A DNA stretch of 64,000 nucleotides from Prosopocoilus inquinatus (GCA_036172665.1 CM069874.1:51504707-51568706), one strand, 5' to 3'; shown: positions 51,056 to 63,079, counted from the first letter of the stretch. Translations and numbers: made by a program. The notes: generated from the sequence alone by a model not told the origin.

Positions 51056-53020
51056 CCTTGAATTCATTTTATCAATAAAATGTCTCAACAAGATTTGTGT
51101 AGGTTTTCATTCCGCATAATCTAAAATTATTTTCAAATATATAGGTTGTTCATTTAATAAGTTACAAACCTAACTTATTTTTTTTAAACGGAACACTGTA
51201 TATTTTATTGCAGTTTCGGTTAGCCCTTGAAGAGACGATAAAAATGATATAACATTATACTTAATTATTTTTAGTATTTACCGAGTTATTTTTAATTTCA
51301 TGCAAAAAATGGGTCATGTTTGAACGTCAGCCATATTGTCAATTTTAATGATACGACAAACAACTTTGGACCAAAATATTTCTAAATCCCTCTATTTTTA
51401 CAACATTCGTCATTTTCATAAACCTAGCGACTATCAACAACACTACGATTCAGTTTGCGTATTGTAAAATTAGCCATTTTTTTTCAAATGGAACACTCTG
51501 TATATTATAGTATATTTGGATAATACGAGCTTTCCAACCGTATCATATTCTATGGTCTTAAGATTTATAACTTGTGAGTTATTATCACTTCTTTATAACC
51601 AACTTATAGAACGTGCAGTATAATATTTTCATTCGCCTAGAATCATTTTAGTTATTTATCCATACAGTTTATCGTACTTTTCGCGATTTAAATAAAAATA
51701 AATAAATAAAATTAGGAACTGAACGGTTTTTTCAGGTAATTCCTGTCATGTAAGATCACATTATGAATCGATTGGATAATCGCTTGATAGAACATGATAA
51801 TGCTCTGAAGTGGTCGTCGTGGTTACCAGATTTGTCTCTCGACTTCCTTTATGGGGATATGTGTAAACAAATGAAAAAAAATATTCTCTTATCGCAATTT
51901 GTTTATAATCGTACATACGTATTTCGACAACCACGCCACTATCTTCATTTCTATTAGAGATTCAATGAGAATATCCTCTGGCTCATACCAACCAAAGAGT
52001 GTGTGCGTGTGTGTACGTAAAGAAACAAGAGCATAGTGTGTACTCGGCAAGTTCAAAGAGAAGAAAATGCGTGTTTAGCAATACGACGAGTTTCTTTAAA
52101 AATTTTTTTTTCAATAGTTTAAATTTTTATTATTTTTTAAACCTATTTGTGACTGGAGACATTTCGCTTTTCTTAGTTAATGTGTAAAATATGTTAAGAT
52201 TCAATTTGTTTCTTTGATATGTAGCTTCAAAATAATAGAATATTTTAAAGTGTAAGTAGATTCTTTCCATTGGTTTTCATAGCGTAATTGGAATTATGTA
52301 GTGAAAATCGTTCTGTTCCTGTTTTTATTCCGTATTTTTATTGTAACCGTTACAACAATTACAAAGAAATTGTTAATTTGAACAAAAATAAAGTGTTTGG
52401 ATAAATATCTTGAATGATATAGCAGATAAAATATTTCTGAGACAAATAAAAATATTATACAGCGCGTTTCTTAATTGGATTGTAGAGAAGTGATAATAAC
52501 TCACAAGTTATCAATCTTGGGACCATAAAATATGATATGGTTAGAAAGCTTGTAGGAAGTACTATCCAAATATACTATATTATACAGAGTGTTCCATTTG
52601 AAACAATTGACTAATTTTACAATACGCGGACTGAATCGTAGTGTTGTTGATAATCGCTAAATTTTTAAAACTGATGAATTTTGTAAAAGCAGAGACATTT
52701 AGAAATATTTTGGTCCAAGGTTGATTGTCGTATCATTAAAATTGACAATTTGGCTGACAATCAAACATGACCCATTTTTTGCATAAAATTAAAAATAACT
52801 CGGTAAATACTAAAAATAAGTAAGTATAATGTTATATTATTTTTATCATCTCTTCAATGACTAACCGAAACTGCAATAAAATATATAGTGTTCCATTAAA
52901 AAATAATAAGTTAGGTTTGTAACTTATTAAATGAACGATCTGTATATTTGAAAATAATTTTAGATTATGCAGAATGAAAACCTACACAACCTTTTCTTGA
53001 TAAAATGTATTTATCAAGAA
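51056..53020. mobile_element. Long inverted-repeat (foldback-like) element
   Basis: Arms of about 540 bp (51080-51610 and 52485-53005) are inverted copies at moderate identity around a core of about 870 bp. Each arm contains internal motifs ending in ACACTGTATAT or ACACTCTGTATAT. The core has no recognisable transposase; the largest frames (51763-51957 and 51999-52187) are short. Related GTTCCATTTAAAA/GGAACACTGTATATT motifs recur at 54980, 55290, 56110 and 56400, so a larger dispersed family is likely. Confidence 0.7.
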
Positions 53021-53152
53021 AAAAATTATAATTTTTGAACTTTTCCAGACGTTTAGAACACCTTGTACAACAGCGCATGTGTCTCAATTAAAAATGTACA
53101 AAAACCATGAGGAAGAAGAAGACGAAGATCAAGAATATAGCTCTGATTTTGT

Positions 53153-53473
53153 GTGGAAGAAGATGAATTTGTTGCTGAAGATAAAGATTTAGTCGAGCCA
53201 AATGAAAGAGAAGATAATAAAAGACCAACTCTAGAAGATACGGAAAGAGATGATAATAAAAGACCAACTCTAGAAGATACGGAAAGAGAAGATAATAAAA
53301 GACCAACTGTGGAAGATATGGAAATGAAAAGGGGTAGAGAAGAAGATGAATTTGTTGCCGAAGCTGCAGATTTAGTCGAGCCTGAAGGAAGAGAAGATAA
53401 TAAAAGACCAACTCTGGAATATACGGAAGTGAAAAGGGGTAGACAAAAACGAATGCCCACTACGATTCGCTGA
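53153..53473 (+). CDS. Short acidic ORF with 39-bp repeats (unknown product)
   Basis: 106 codons from an ATG at 53153. It is built of a 13-residue unit (Asp-Asn-Lys-Arg-Pro-Thr-Leu-Glu-Asp-Thr-Glu-Arg-Glu) repeated three times at about 53212-53330, and of a larger block containing Asp-Glu-Phe-Val-Ala-Glu and Leu-Val-Glu-Pro that occurs twice. The repeat stays in frame, and differences between units keep the frame open. No known family, no signal peptide. It could be the charged tail of a retroelement polyprotein; the opposite strand is also open, so coding is uncertain. Confidence 0.3.
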   Translation: MEEDEFVAEDKDLVEPNEREDNKRPTLEDTERDDNKRPTLEDTEREDNKRPTVEDMEMKRGREEDEFVAEAADLVEPEGREDNKRPTLEYTEVKRGRQKRMPTTIR

Positions 53474-53956
53474 CTACGAGATCTACAAGCACTAACTAAA
53501 TTGTGCGAGGACGCTAAATCCATCAGGACGACCGAATGTTGGCAACACTGATATAACCCGACGAGAAAGAAAAAGGAATCACAGGCGTGTGTGGTATGAG
53601 TTTGAAGAGGTTGGGAAGACGTTAAGAAGAGGTTGGGTTTGCTGATCAATAAATTTTGATAAGATAATAATTTGATATTTTTCTGCATTATTTGTTTAAT
53701 GAAGGCATATTTTCCCTATTATTCTCCGTCTTGATGTTGCAACCTAAATTTCAACTTTTATCGGATGCAAATCTGTTTCAACAGAAGTATAAGGCGGCCG
53801 ACGTGCGTCATGTATTGTTTGTTTTCTGTTCATGTGTGTTAGACAAAGCAAGTGCCCTGGGAGTATGTCTGCAGCCTACCCAAATAGGTTATGCACGAGT
53901 CGTGGCTGGTATAAGGGTTCTCTGTAGTCCACGTTAGGTATATCTGCCTATTTATA

Positions 53957-54469
53957 CCGGGTGGAAAGTTTAAAACCCGTTTCTGTGAATTGCTGCTCGC
54001 CATTTGAAGACACAAAAATGGCAATGGTATTAAAGAAAAGAGAAAATTATGGACAATATTATGATGTTAAAATTATTCCTAAATATTAATACTTTCGGAA
54101 TATAAATTAAATTTTCAAACTTCAAACGAAAAATTTAGTCGCCTATGTCAGATTGGAAACTTTCAGTTCTTTCTATTAATGGAAAATAATTTATACGTCA
54201 TGCGTCAGTCAGAAAGTATTATGAATTATTGTACAGAGCAAATAATAGGTAGGTACTTTTGTTGTTTAAGTTATAACAATTATTTCTTTATTAAAATGAT
54301 AATTGTGTAATTGCATACAAAAGTACTGTCGTTTCCGACTATGGTTTCTGATACTATCAATAAACTTGATAGAATGCTATTTTTGTATCTTTAAATGGCG
54401 AGCAGTAATCTACATTAATGTAGTTCTCAATGCAAGGTTGCTATATTCGGATTTCAAACTTTCCACCCG
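53957..54469. mobile_element. MITE-3 with long terminal inverted repeats
   Basis: About 515 bp. The left end CCGGGTGGAAAGTTTAAAA matches the inverse of the right end CGGGTGGAAAGTTTGAAAT. The inner part of the repeat (GCTGCTCGCCATTTGAAGA) also recurs inverted near 54388-54410, so the inverted repeats reach about 75 bp with a gap. TATA flanks both ends, which would fit a TA target site. No transposase. Confidence 0.7.
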
Positions 54470-54474
54470 ATATA

Positions 54475-56760
54475 ACCTGATAAATGAAACCATGCCTCAT
54501 CGCTGAAAAAGGTTAAATCAAGTAAATCGCCTTTAATTAGTTTCTCATTAAACTATTCACAGTGCACTACTAGTTGTTGATAATCATTGAGGATGTAATT
54601 GCCGAACGATAAGGACCTGCTCGATGGGAATGCATATACATTTTTTTATGCAAAGCTTTTGCGCAACGAGTCCTACAAATAAATGCCTACAAAAAGCACA
54701 TAATTAAGGACTTTTAGTAGTATGGCTCACAGTACTACATACCTGACAGTGCTGATAACTGTTGCGAGTTAATTCATAGTTATAGTTCAGCAATGTATAC
54801 AGGGTGTGCCAATAGTGCGTATTCGGTGGACAGCGCCTATATTAATGCAGATTTTGAAAACCTGTTTACGCTATTACTTACCTGTGATATAGATGCATGA
54901 TTTAAAATTTGTTACAATTAGTTACAGGGTGTTCCAAAGACAGGGTGTTCAAAAGACAACGCAAAGTTGTGCGTTTTTTTTTAATGGAACGTACTGTATA
55001 TTATGGTTTATTTCGATTCGTCTTTAAGAGTAGATGAATTTATTATAAGGATGTTAAGTACCTAAACCTAATAGTTTTTGAAATACTGAAATTTCAATGT
55101 AAAAAAGCTATTATTTGATGTTTTACAGATTAGATGTTTATTAAAATTCGGCACTTAAATTTTACAGTAACCTTACATAACCTCAATGGAACAGAAAACA
55201 ATTTCCATCTCGCACATATTCCTATTATTTTACACATGGTGATTCATAACTCTGATGTTTATTTTACTCGGTTATTTTAAATAGAACACCCTATATTTTA
55301 TTATTGAATTTAATAGGTCTTTGATTAAGCTTTACAATGATATAGGGTTCACTATGTGTTACACGACAAACCTACACATAGTAAGATGTCAAATTTGTAA
55401 ATCCATAAAACAGCATTATTCCATCTTCTAATGGAATATTTTCTCCATAATATCGTTGATTTTATTTAGAAAATCTGTATTGAGTCTGTTTCTAGTTTCT
55501 AGTCTGTTAAAAATGACACTCATTTGATTTATGACATCACAAACGAAATGCATACTTAATTTCTTTTTTTAATTTTAATTTACCAACATTGCCTGATTAT
55601 TTTAAGTAAGATTAAGTAACGCTAAGGAACGACAATAACAATAGCAATGAAAATTTTTGTAAAATTATAACCATAATAATAATAATAACAATTGATTTAA
55701 CATTAACAACAATATAGAAAATTTTCAAAATGATAATCCTGGTCCTCTTCACATAATTGTTTTCTATGATAAGGAGATTGATTCACATTTAAATCACATG
55801 TCATAGTTATTTGTATTATTACTGTTATTTTTATTGGTATCTTTATTGATATTGTTGTTGTTGTTGGATGTTGTCTTATTTAAAATAATCAGATAGTGTT
55901 GATAAAATTAAGTTAGGGGGGGGGGGGCATCTTTAGGCGTGGATTCTTTCCCCACTGCCAGTGTGAGAGATGGAAGAGATTTGTCGGTTATCATTTGGTG
56001 GTATTTGCTTCGAACTGGTGTTCCAGTGTTTCCCTGGCTTGTAAGACAAAGAAGGTAAACATGTAGTAAGACGGTCGCAGTCATCGTTAAGGATCATAAT
56101 TACCAACTATTACAATGTTACAATATAATGTTCCACTTAAAAAAGTTGAAAACAATTGAGAATCTCGAAAATCTCATTTGTTTCTCCGAGGGAACTACAA
56201 AATCGAGCAGGGAAGGTCCTGAAACTTTTCTAATTTAAGCTACTTCATAAAATTTTAAACGAAAAACTTAGCTATCGTAGCCATTTCCCGTAAACACCGA
56301 GATTTTGTTACTAAATCATTTACAAAATAGTAGGCTTTGGGAGATGATATTTTATAAACATAATTAATTTGACATCCTGAAGGCGATGCGATGATAAAAA
56401 ACCTAACATTCCATTTAAAAAAGTTGAAAACAACTGAAAATCTTGAAAACCTAATTGTCATTTGTTTTTTTTTAAAGTACCATAAAATCTAAGAGGAAAG
56501 GTTCTAAAACTTTCCTAATTTAAGTTACTTCGTAAAAATACAAATAAGAAAGTTAGCTATTCTAGCGACTTCTCATGAACAGCCTGTATATGTGCTTGAT
56601 TTAGTCAGGTGGTATCATTGCGTCCCGGAAGTGACGCCGTTTGAAATCAAAACTTTCATTGGACTTAGGTGATCATGCTCTTCACATTCTGTTTTTGGAT
56701 TAGCCCACCATTTCGATCGTAGAGAATCGTTTCCGGGTGGCTATTTATATTAGGACGTCG
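54475..56760. other. No gene; scattered repeat ends
   Basis: AT-rich, without domain-bearing ORFs. Contains the GGAACACTGTATATT-like motifs noted with the element at 51-53 kb, two similar segments at 56100-56280 and 56395-56560 (GTTCCACTTAAAAAAGTTG and ATTCCATTTAAAAAAGTTG, then matching downstream bases), and a run of 11-12 G at about 55917-55927. Confidence 0.45.
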
Positions 56761-56761
56761 A

Positions 56762-58130
56762 CTATTTTATAATAATAATAATAATAATAAAGGCCTTTAT
56801 TTTGTTGGCGAAGTTCAGCTGCGCTGTTCTACCACTTAACCCACCATATAACCTATTTCAAAATATATATAAATGTAATAATACAACTTAATACTTACGC
56901 ACTAATTATAAGATTAAAGCTGAATGAGAGAATAAGGAAAAAGAACTATGTCTAAGTAATCAAGTGCTCGATCATCTAATGCACAGAAAGCATACGTTCC
57001 TTTAATTTTCTTCTAAAGGAATTTATCGGTAACAGTCTCAGCTCACGTGGTATAGTATTATAGACTTTTGATGAATAATATGAAAAAGATCTTTCGAATA
57101 AAGTAGAGTCATGCAACGGAATGTCAAGTCCACTAGTACGTCTTAAATTTCGACTATGAATTGACTTTCTCTGTATTATTAAAGAACTGAGATATGGTGG
57201 TAACGAGGTAACACATACTCTGTGGATTAAGCAAGTGATGTGGTGTAATCTTCTGCTATACATATTCAGCCAGGTAATATTTTGAAGTTTATGACTAACA
57301 TGTTCCCATTTTCTTAAACCGAAAATAAAACGAAGACAGGAATTCTGAGTTTTCTGGATTCTTTGACTAGTTATAGCATCAATGCACGGGCCATAGACAG
57401 CATCATAATAATTAAAATTTGACAAAACCAAAGAATCACATAATTGAATTTTTAATTTAAATGGTAGAAAATGTCGATTCATGTATAAAGATTTCAAAGA
57501 ACAATATGATTTCTGAATTAATTTATTTACATGCGAAGTAAATCATATGTTTTTGTCAAAAATAATACCTAAATTTTTAACCTCACCGGTAAATAAAAGC
57601 ATACTGTCATTAATGAAAATACTCATACAATCTACGGCCCTCTGTCGATCTTTAGCATTACCAAATGCTACAGCAGATGATTTCTTTGGATTCACACATA
57701 AACAATGGTCATTAGATATTGATAGTAAACACTTCAGATTATCATTAATTAAATCAATTGCTAACTGTATGTCTGGTGATTTAAAACTGGAATATAGTTG
57801 AGTATCATCGGCATAGAAGTGGGAAGAACATGCTTTAATATTTTTATAAAAATCAAAAGTATACATGCAATATAAAAACGGTCCCAATACAGAGCCTTGT
57901 GGGGCGCCAGACGTAATTGACTGAAATGAAGATTTATTATTATTTACTACTACCGCCTGGGTTCGTTCAGTGAGATAAGAAGTGAAAAATCGAACTGATA
58001 GATCATCAAAACCAAGGTAATGTAGCTTTGCACACATTAACTGATGATCAATAGTGTCAAATGCTATTGAGTAATCAATGAGTACCAATACTGTTGTCTC
58101 TCCCCTATCAGTTGCTCTCAGAATATCTCA
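56762..58130 (-). pseudogene. LINE-C: 5'-truncated non-LTR retrotransposon
   Basis: Minus strand. 58088-57543 holds the RT: Ile-Asp-Tyr-Ser-Ile-Ala-Phe-Asp-Thr-Ile-Asp-His, Gly-Ala-Pro-Gln-Gly-Ser-Val-Leu-Gly-Pro, the Tyr-Ala-Asp-Asp active site and Asn-Leu-Gly-Ile-Ile. An in-frame TGA at 57543-57545 separates it from the C-terminal domain (57497-56976), which has Asn-Ser-Cys-Leu-Arg-Phe-Ile-Phe-Gly and a Phe-x-x-Lys-Leu-Lys end. The 3' tail on plus is (AATA/ATA)n at 56770-56791. The C-terminus closely resembles that of LINE-D, so both belong to one family. Apart from truncation and one stop this copy is well preserved. Confidence 0.9.
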
Positions 58131-58395
58131 GAATATTATGACTTTCAATTAAACTGAAACGCAGTGTCCCATGTTTAATTTAAGCCATAGAAATAACTTT
58201 CTATTTCGTTAAATTTTCGTAATTTTAGTTCTTTATGTTTCACTTTAAAAATGACGACCAATTTCAAATCTAGTTTCATTTCTTAAATGCAAAACCAGTT
58301 AAGTTTTCGTTTTCGTTCTCTTTCCGATATATTCTATTCAAATATTTACCTACCCTTTGAAAGAAATAAATTTATAATAATTTGTTATTATACTT
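58131..58395. other. Short stretch without recognised feature
   Basis: AT-rich, no ORF with domain, no repeat edge identified. Confidence 0.4.
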
Positions 58396-58396
58396 A

Positions 58397-58525
58397 GGTC
58401 CGGTTTCTCCATTATAGTTTAACTTTAAGCACAGTTTTATTCCTACGGAAACAATTATCGTTGCAATTGTTGCCATGGGAATAAAGCGAAGTTTAAAGTT
58501 AAACTGTGATGGTGAAACCGGACCT
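58397..58525. mobile_element. MITE-4 (Harbinger-like)
   Basis: About 129 bp with terminal inverted repeats GGTCCGGTTTCTCC/GGTGAAACCGGACC and an inner AGTTTAACTTTAA palindromic match, flanked by TTA on both sides (58394-58396 and 58525-58527). A 3-bp TTA duplication is typical of PIF/Harbinger-derived MITEs. Confidence 0.75.
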
Positions 58526-58529
58526 TAGT

Positions 58530-59255
58530 AAAGTCGTATTCATCTGAGAGTAATAAATAGTAATCAAAATTCCGATTTCCAGTTTGAAAGGTAATTTCAG
58601 CAAAGTGTCCAAACTACAGGTAAACAAACAGGAAGGAAAATTTCCGCAATTTTCTATAAACCACCCTTCTAAACCGGAGCTAACGTGAAATTAATTCCGT
58701 ACTTAACAACTTCAGCTGTCCTCGGCAAGGTTTCAGTTTTAGGCATCGTTGTGTCTCTCTTACGCCATCGAATGGAGTAAATAAATTTCTTAGAGCGATA
58801 CGCAAACAAAATGCGTGTTGCGTTTGATAGTTGATGGGGACATGGGGGAGTATCGATTGCCCCGCCCCCTGCTGTGAGCTGTCGCCATGGAGACCGCGAC
58901 AGTTTTGTGGGGGACCACAGCACCCCGACGACGACGGCTTCATCGAGAGACATAGACTTAATATGAGTATGTCGAATATCGTGGGATCGACTCGTGTCCA
59001 CTGATGAATTAAACAATTTATCAAAAATTATTCCAAATTTTTGCGATGCAATTTTATTAGCTTAATGCAAAAACCAATGAACCTGCACTACATTTTCTTT
59101 TAAACATGATTTTAAACATGATACAAAAGCAAAAAAAACCTTGTCCTGTGTATTATATTAACAATGGTACCTTCTTTTTTGCTTGGTTTACTTTGTGTTA
59201 ATAAGTATTATACCGCCATCAAAGAAATAACCAAAATCATAATGAATAATAGTGT
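58530..59255. other. No recognised gene; GC-richer patch
   Basis: 58670-59000 is of higher GC and open in two minus-strand frames with no domain similarity. The rest is AT-rich. Confidence 0.35.
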
Positions 59256-59880
59256 AGGACCTTTCACATTAAGAACATTTTTAGTAAAGTTGAAAATTAG
59301 AAAAATAGTATGGCATACTACGAGTTAATAAAGCAAAACCAGCCGTGCCTCTAAATGTACAAGAATAATGTGCAAAACGCAAAATCGAATTCAACATTAG
59401 AACTCCAACATAAAACTGGCAGCCAACATAAAAATTCTAACGTAAAATTGGCAGCCAACATAGGAAGCCAGCCTGGAATTCCACTCTTAACGAGCTTAAG
59501 GTTCCTCCAGCACTCAGGCAGACTCGACGAAACGTCGTACCGACGAGGAAGCCTTCCACAAAGGTCCTCAACCAAACTAAAGTTGGACCGACCATCAGGA
59601 CAGCAACAACGCGAAAATGGGGCAACGCGCCCGCAAACAACACCACCGGGTGCTAGGGTGATCACTAATATGACTGGTGCTCTGAAGCGCGCCATGAGTT
59701 AATAAAGAGAAACGAAACCTGTCCCCAAACATTCGAATCGGAGGGTTTGCACGAATCAGAACCAATGTGGATCGACGAGTATCAATCACATGTCAGCAAA
59801 AGTCAATCACGTTAAAGGCCAAAAGTGAGACCAATTGGACCATGCATCAAGATGTTAACTCGCAAAAACCTGAAGTTCGC
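59256..59880 (+). repeat. Repeat D copy 1, split by a GC-richer insert
   Basis: 59265-59350 (ACATTTTTAGTAAAGTTGAAAA, then CAAAACCAGCCGTGCC) and 59730-59860 (GAGGGTTTGCACGAAT, then GTCAATCACGTTAAAGGCCA) match successive parts of 63280-63580. Between them, about 59360-59700 is a more GC-rich segment absent from the other copy, preceded and followed by GAGTTAATAAAG (59319 and 59697), which could be its target duplication. The insert is open over 115 codons on plus with no domain. Confidence 0.55.
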
Positions 59881-60359
59881 ATAACTGATCTAAGGAAAAA
59901 AAAGCAGTAGAAGCAAGACGGAAATTTTATGGCTACGTAAACGCTTAAAATAATAAGTTCGCAAAGGAAAATCCCACCAACCAAATAAAATACGCCTGCA
60001 CTTGTTTCGAAAAAGGATATCAATCCTATCAAAAGAAATAAGATTTCCATACGATAAGATTTTTTTAAAACCCCCATAAAAGTTCTGATGAAGAAATTCG
60101 TACCAATTCGCGGTCGGATTATTTCGAAACAAAGTCCAAACAAATGTGTTAAAATAAAACGTGAGATTATTTGATGTTTTCTAATCTAATTATTTCAGAG
60201 ATAATAAATACTGGCTGTAAATGCGATTGATAAAATAATTGAGCAATTATGGATTAAAGTGTCAATATCGAAAAAAAAATTTTTTCTTTTAACGATTTTA
60301 TTACTGAAGTGGAAATTCGTTTCCACTTAGTAATATTAGGTACTGACGTTTTTGTACAG
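59881..60359. other. No recognised feature
   Basis: AT-rich; short overlapping minus-strand frames without domains. Confidence 0.35.
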
Positions 60360-60375
60360 GAGACTTTAATGTTGA

Positions 60376-60823
60376 GTTCCTAAATGTCTCGGTACCTAGC
60401 ACTACAAATCTAAACAATTTACTGTGCTCATTAAATATCAGCCAAATAATAAATCAACCCACTAGAATTTTCAAAACGTCACGATCTTTAATTGATATCA
60501 TTTTAACTACATATCCTGATATTGTATCAGATGCTAAATCTGTTAATGTAAATGTTTCTCACCGTGAAATGGTACATTGTAAATTGGTCTTAGCTAAACC
60601 ACCAGTAAGTTCACAGTTAATTACTCATAGGAATCCCAAGGATAACGATTTAGAATTGTTCTATAAAACATTTTATGAAATACCCTTGCATTTTATTTTT
60701 CATTTAAATAACAATAATGACAAGTTACATTTTTTAATATCTGGTATTAATGGTCTATTAGATATATTTGCATCTATCAAAACGATAAAAGTTAATCGTT
60801 GTTCTTGTAGCTCTTGGTTATAG
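60376..60823 (+). pseudogene. LINE-D endonuclease C-terminal part
   Basis: Reads Asn-Gln-Pro-Thr-Arg and Ser-Leu-Ile-Asp-Ile-Ile-Leu-Thr, the end of the apurinic-type endonuclease of LINEs that nicks the target. The final Ser-Asp-His motif is degraded to Ser-His-Arg. It continues to a stop at 60821-60823. Confidence 0.7.
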
Positions 60824-61127
60824 CTTATAGCTCATTTAAGCAAACAGGAGAAATGTCTGACTTGAATTATTATAAACAAACTCGTAATTTTTGTAATTGA
60901 TGCTGAGAAAAGGGCATATTTCAATTTTAAATTTTCAAACAGCAGTCAGAGGGAACGTTGGCATGAATTGGTAAAGGCGAATATTTACGGAAAAAAAATG
61001 TTACAATTCCAAATCCTTTAAATGGTGTAGAAAATATTAATACGTATTTTATAAATTCCTAACTAAAATATAGATAATGATGATTTAGTTCAATTTTATA
61101 GCAGTAATCCAAAATGTACGGATATTA

Positions 61128-62012
61128 TTGAAATTTGAAAGTGCAGATCAATGTTTAATACAGGAGATCATCAATAAAATCGAGTCGAATTCAACAGGAG
61201 ATGATGGTATAAGTATTGAAGTTATCAAGTTATGTTGTCCGCATATTATACAGTTCTTAACACATATAATTAATGTTTGCTTAACTGAGGATGTATTTTC
61301 TGATTTTTGGAGGTGCTCATTAATTACACCTATAACAAAATGCGATAATCTGACAGATTTCAAAGATCTTCGACCGATAAGTAATTTACCTACATGTTCT
61401 AAGATCTTTGAGAAAATACTAAACTTGCAGCTGAGGCGACATTTAGTAAAAAATAATATTTTGCCTAGTCATTAATTGGGATTTAGACCTTCGCACAGCT
61501 GTGCAACTGTCTTATCAAAGATTACTGATGATATTTCTACAAATTTAGATAAATATTGTATGACTATTCTTGTACTATTAGATTTTAGTAAGGCTTTTGA
61601 CACTATTGATCATAGCATGCTTTTATCTATTGTAAAATATATTGGTTTAGATGAAATTTCAATCAAAATTTTCGAAAATTATTTAACAAATAGAACTCAA
61701 AAAGTTAAACATCAAGGCAAAATATCTAATGCTACTACTGTCACCTCTGGAGTTTCCCAAGGATCAATTCTTGGTCCGACTTTGTTCAGTATACATACCT
61801 GCCAGCTGAAAAATGTCTTACAATCTTGTGAATATCATATGTACGCCGATGATGTGCAACTTTATTATTCATTTCAAATAAAAGATTTAGATGAAGCTAT
61901 AACCAAAATAAGTATAGATTTAAAAAGCTCGTCGAATATTCTGCACAACTTTCGTTGTCAGTTAATCCTTCTAAGTCGGCAGTCATGCTGTTTGGTTCAG
62001 AAGAAATTGTAA
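61128..62012 (+). pseudogene. LINE-D reverse transcriptase
   Basis: A segment upstream of RT (Asp-Asp-Gly-Ile-Ser, then Leu-Arg-Pro-Ile-Ser-Asn-Leu-Pro) ends in a TAA at 61473-61475, after which the same frame continues with Gly-Phe-Arg-Pro-Ser-His-Ser-Cys, Leu-Asp-Phe-Ser-Lys-Ala-Phe-Asp, Gly-Val-Ser-Gln-Gly-Ser and the Tyr-Ala-Asp-Asp active site (about 61840). A frameshift near 61945 moves the reading to the next frame at 61955. Confidence 0.9.
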
Positions 62013-62795
62013 GTTCAGTAAAGCTCACTATTAATAATACACTAATACCTGTAGTAAAGGAAGTGAAAAATTTAGGGATAATTATTGATCAATCATTACG
62101 ATCATTACAATCATATTTCGAAGTGCATTCAAAAAGCATATTATGCTCTCAAATTATTATATCCGCATAGACTGATTCTTAATACTGAGACAGAGAAAAT
62201 GTTATGTGAATCTCTTGTAATATCACCTTGTTTGGATTGTCATGATAAGAAACGTAAGCAATTGATACAAAATTCATGCTTACGCTTTATCTACGGAATT
62301 CGGAAATATAAACACGTAACATATAAACTTAAAGATGTAGAACAGATAAAACAGCGAAATCCTACGATCGCTTTTTGACCTGACATTGCAGTAGGATAGA
62401 CAAATTGAAGCGGGATTTGCTCCTAATAAGTCCCCCATGCAAGGCGCCCATGTTTGCTGTCAAAAACGATTTGCAACAAAATTTTTAAAGACGTAGGGTG
62501 GTTAAACATGGAAAATAGAGCAAACCTTCAGACTGTTGTATTTTATCATAAAGTTATAAAAACTGAATTTCCGCCGTATCTAACTGCTAAAATAAAATAT
62601 AGAACTGATGTTCATAATTTAAACGTCAGGTATCGAGGAAAAATCTCGCCTCCTCTTCATCGAACTGTACTCTTTGAAAAGAGCTTCTCATTCAATATTT
62701 ATCTCACTTACAACTTGTTACCTGATTATATCAAAAAATTTAGTATAATAGTCTTCAGATCGAAATTAAAAAAAATGTTATTGGAGAAGAGCTAA
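61955..62795 (+). pseudogene. LINE-D ORF2 C-terminal region, interrupted by R145
   Basis: After the RT frameshift come Asn-Pro-Ser-Lys-Ser and Asn-Leu-Gly-Ile-Ile-Ile-Asp (61955-62120), then another frame with Asn-Ser-Cys-Leu-Arg-Phe-Ile-Tyr-Gly (62270-62310). R145 interrupts at 62340-62484, and the domain resumes with Gly-Trp-Leu-Asn-Met and runs to the stop at 62793-62795. The frame on both sides of R145 joins without loss. Confidence 0.85.
62340..62484 (+). repeat. Dispersed repeat R145 inserted in LINE-D
   Basis: 145 bp, bounded by an 11-bp duplication (TTAAAGATGTA at 62329-62339 and TTAAAGACGTA at 62485-62495). It matches copies at 21766, 23081 and 23326. This copy fixes the ends of the unit: it starts GAACAGATAAAACAGCG and ends in a short A/T-rich tail after GATTTGCAA. 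An 11-bp duplication and A-rich tail favour a SINE-like origin. Confidence 0.8.
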
Positions 62796-63079
62796 ACAGG
62801 GTTCGTGCTGTCGGGTGAGACAAGTGCATTTCCTTTTCTCTTGATTTTCTTTTTCTTTAATTGTGTATAAATCGTTATTCGTGTAAGCCGCGTTGATTAT
62901 ATGTTGATTATATGTTCGTTGATTATTTGTTTAAAATGCTTTAAAGTACTTCAAGGTGGTACGGTAGAGCAGAGATGCCACCTCGTGATATCCATTGACA
63001 CTGTATGCATGTATGATTTGTGTGCTGTAAACTGTACTAAAATGGAAATAAACAATTTATTATTATTATTATTATAAAG

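Larger units (their letters stand above)
60360..63077 (+). mobile_element. LINE-D: non-LTR retrotransposon, same family as LINE-C
   Basis: Plus strand. It begins within the endonuclease domain and ends with the ORF2 stop at 62793-62795, a 3' untranslated region and a (TTA)n tail at 63057-63077. The reading frame is broken by shifts and stops and by the R145 insertion at 62340-62484. The endonuclease end, linker, RT and C-terminus are all recognisable, so this is the longest LINE copy in the window. Confidence 0.9.

Noticed and set aside
53053..53688. 211-codon minus-strand frame opposite the 39-bp repeat
   Set aside because: Ser/Leu-rich complement of a codon-periodic repeat with no domain; open because of the repeat.
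58669..59024. Two overlapping minus-strand frames of 114-115 codons in a GC-richer patch
   Set aside because: No recognisable motif and no splice or repeat context to support either frame.
59351..59702. 115-codon overlapping frames on both strands
   Set aside because: No domain, and the segment behaves as an insert inside repeat D.
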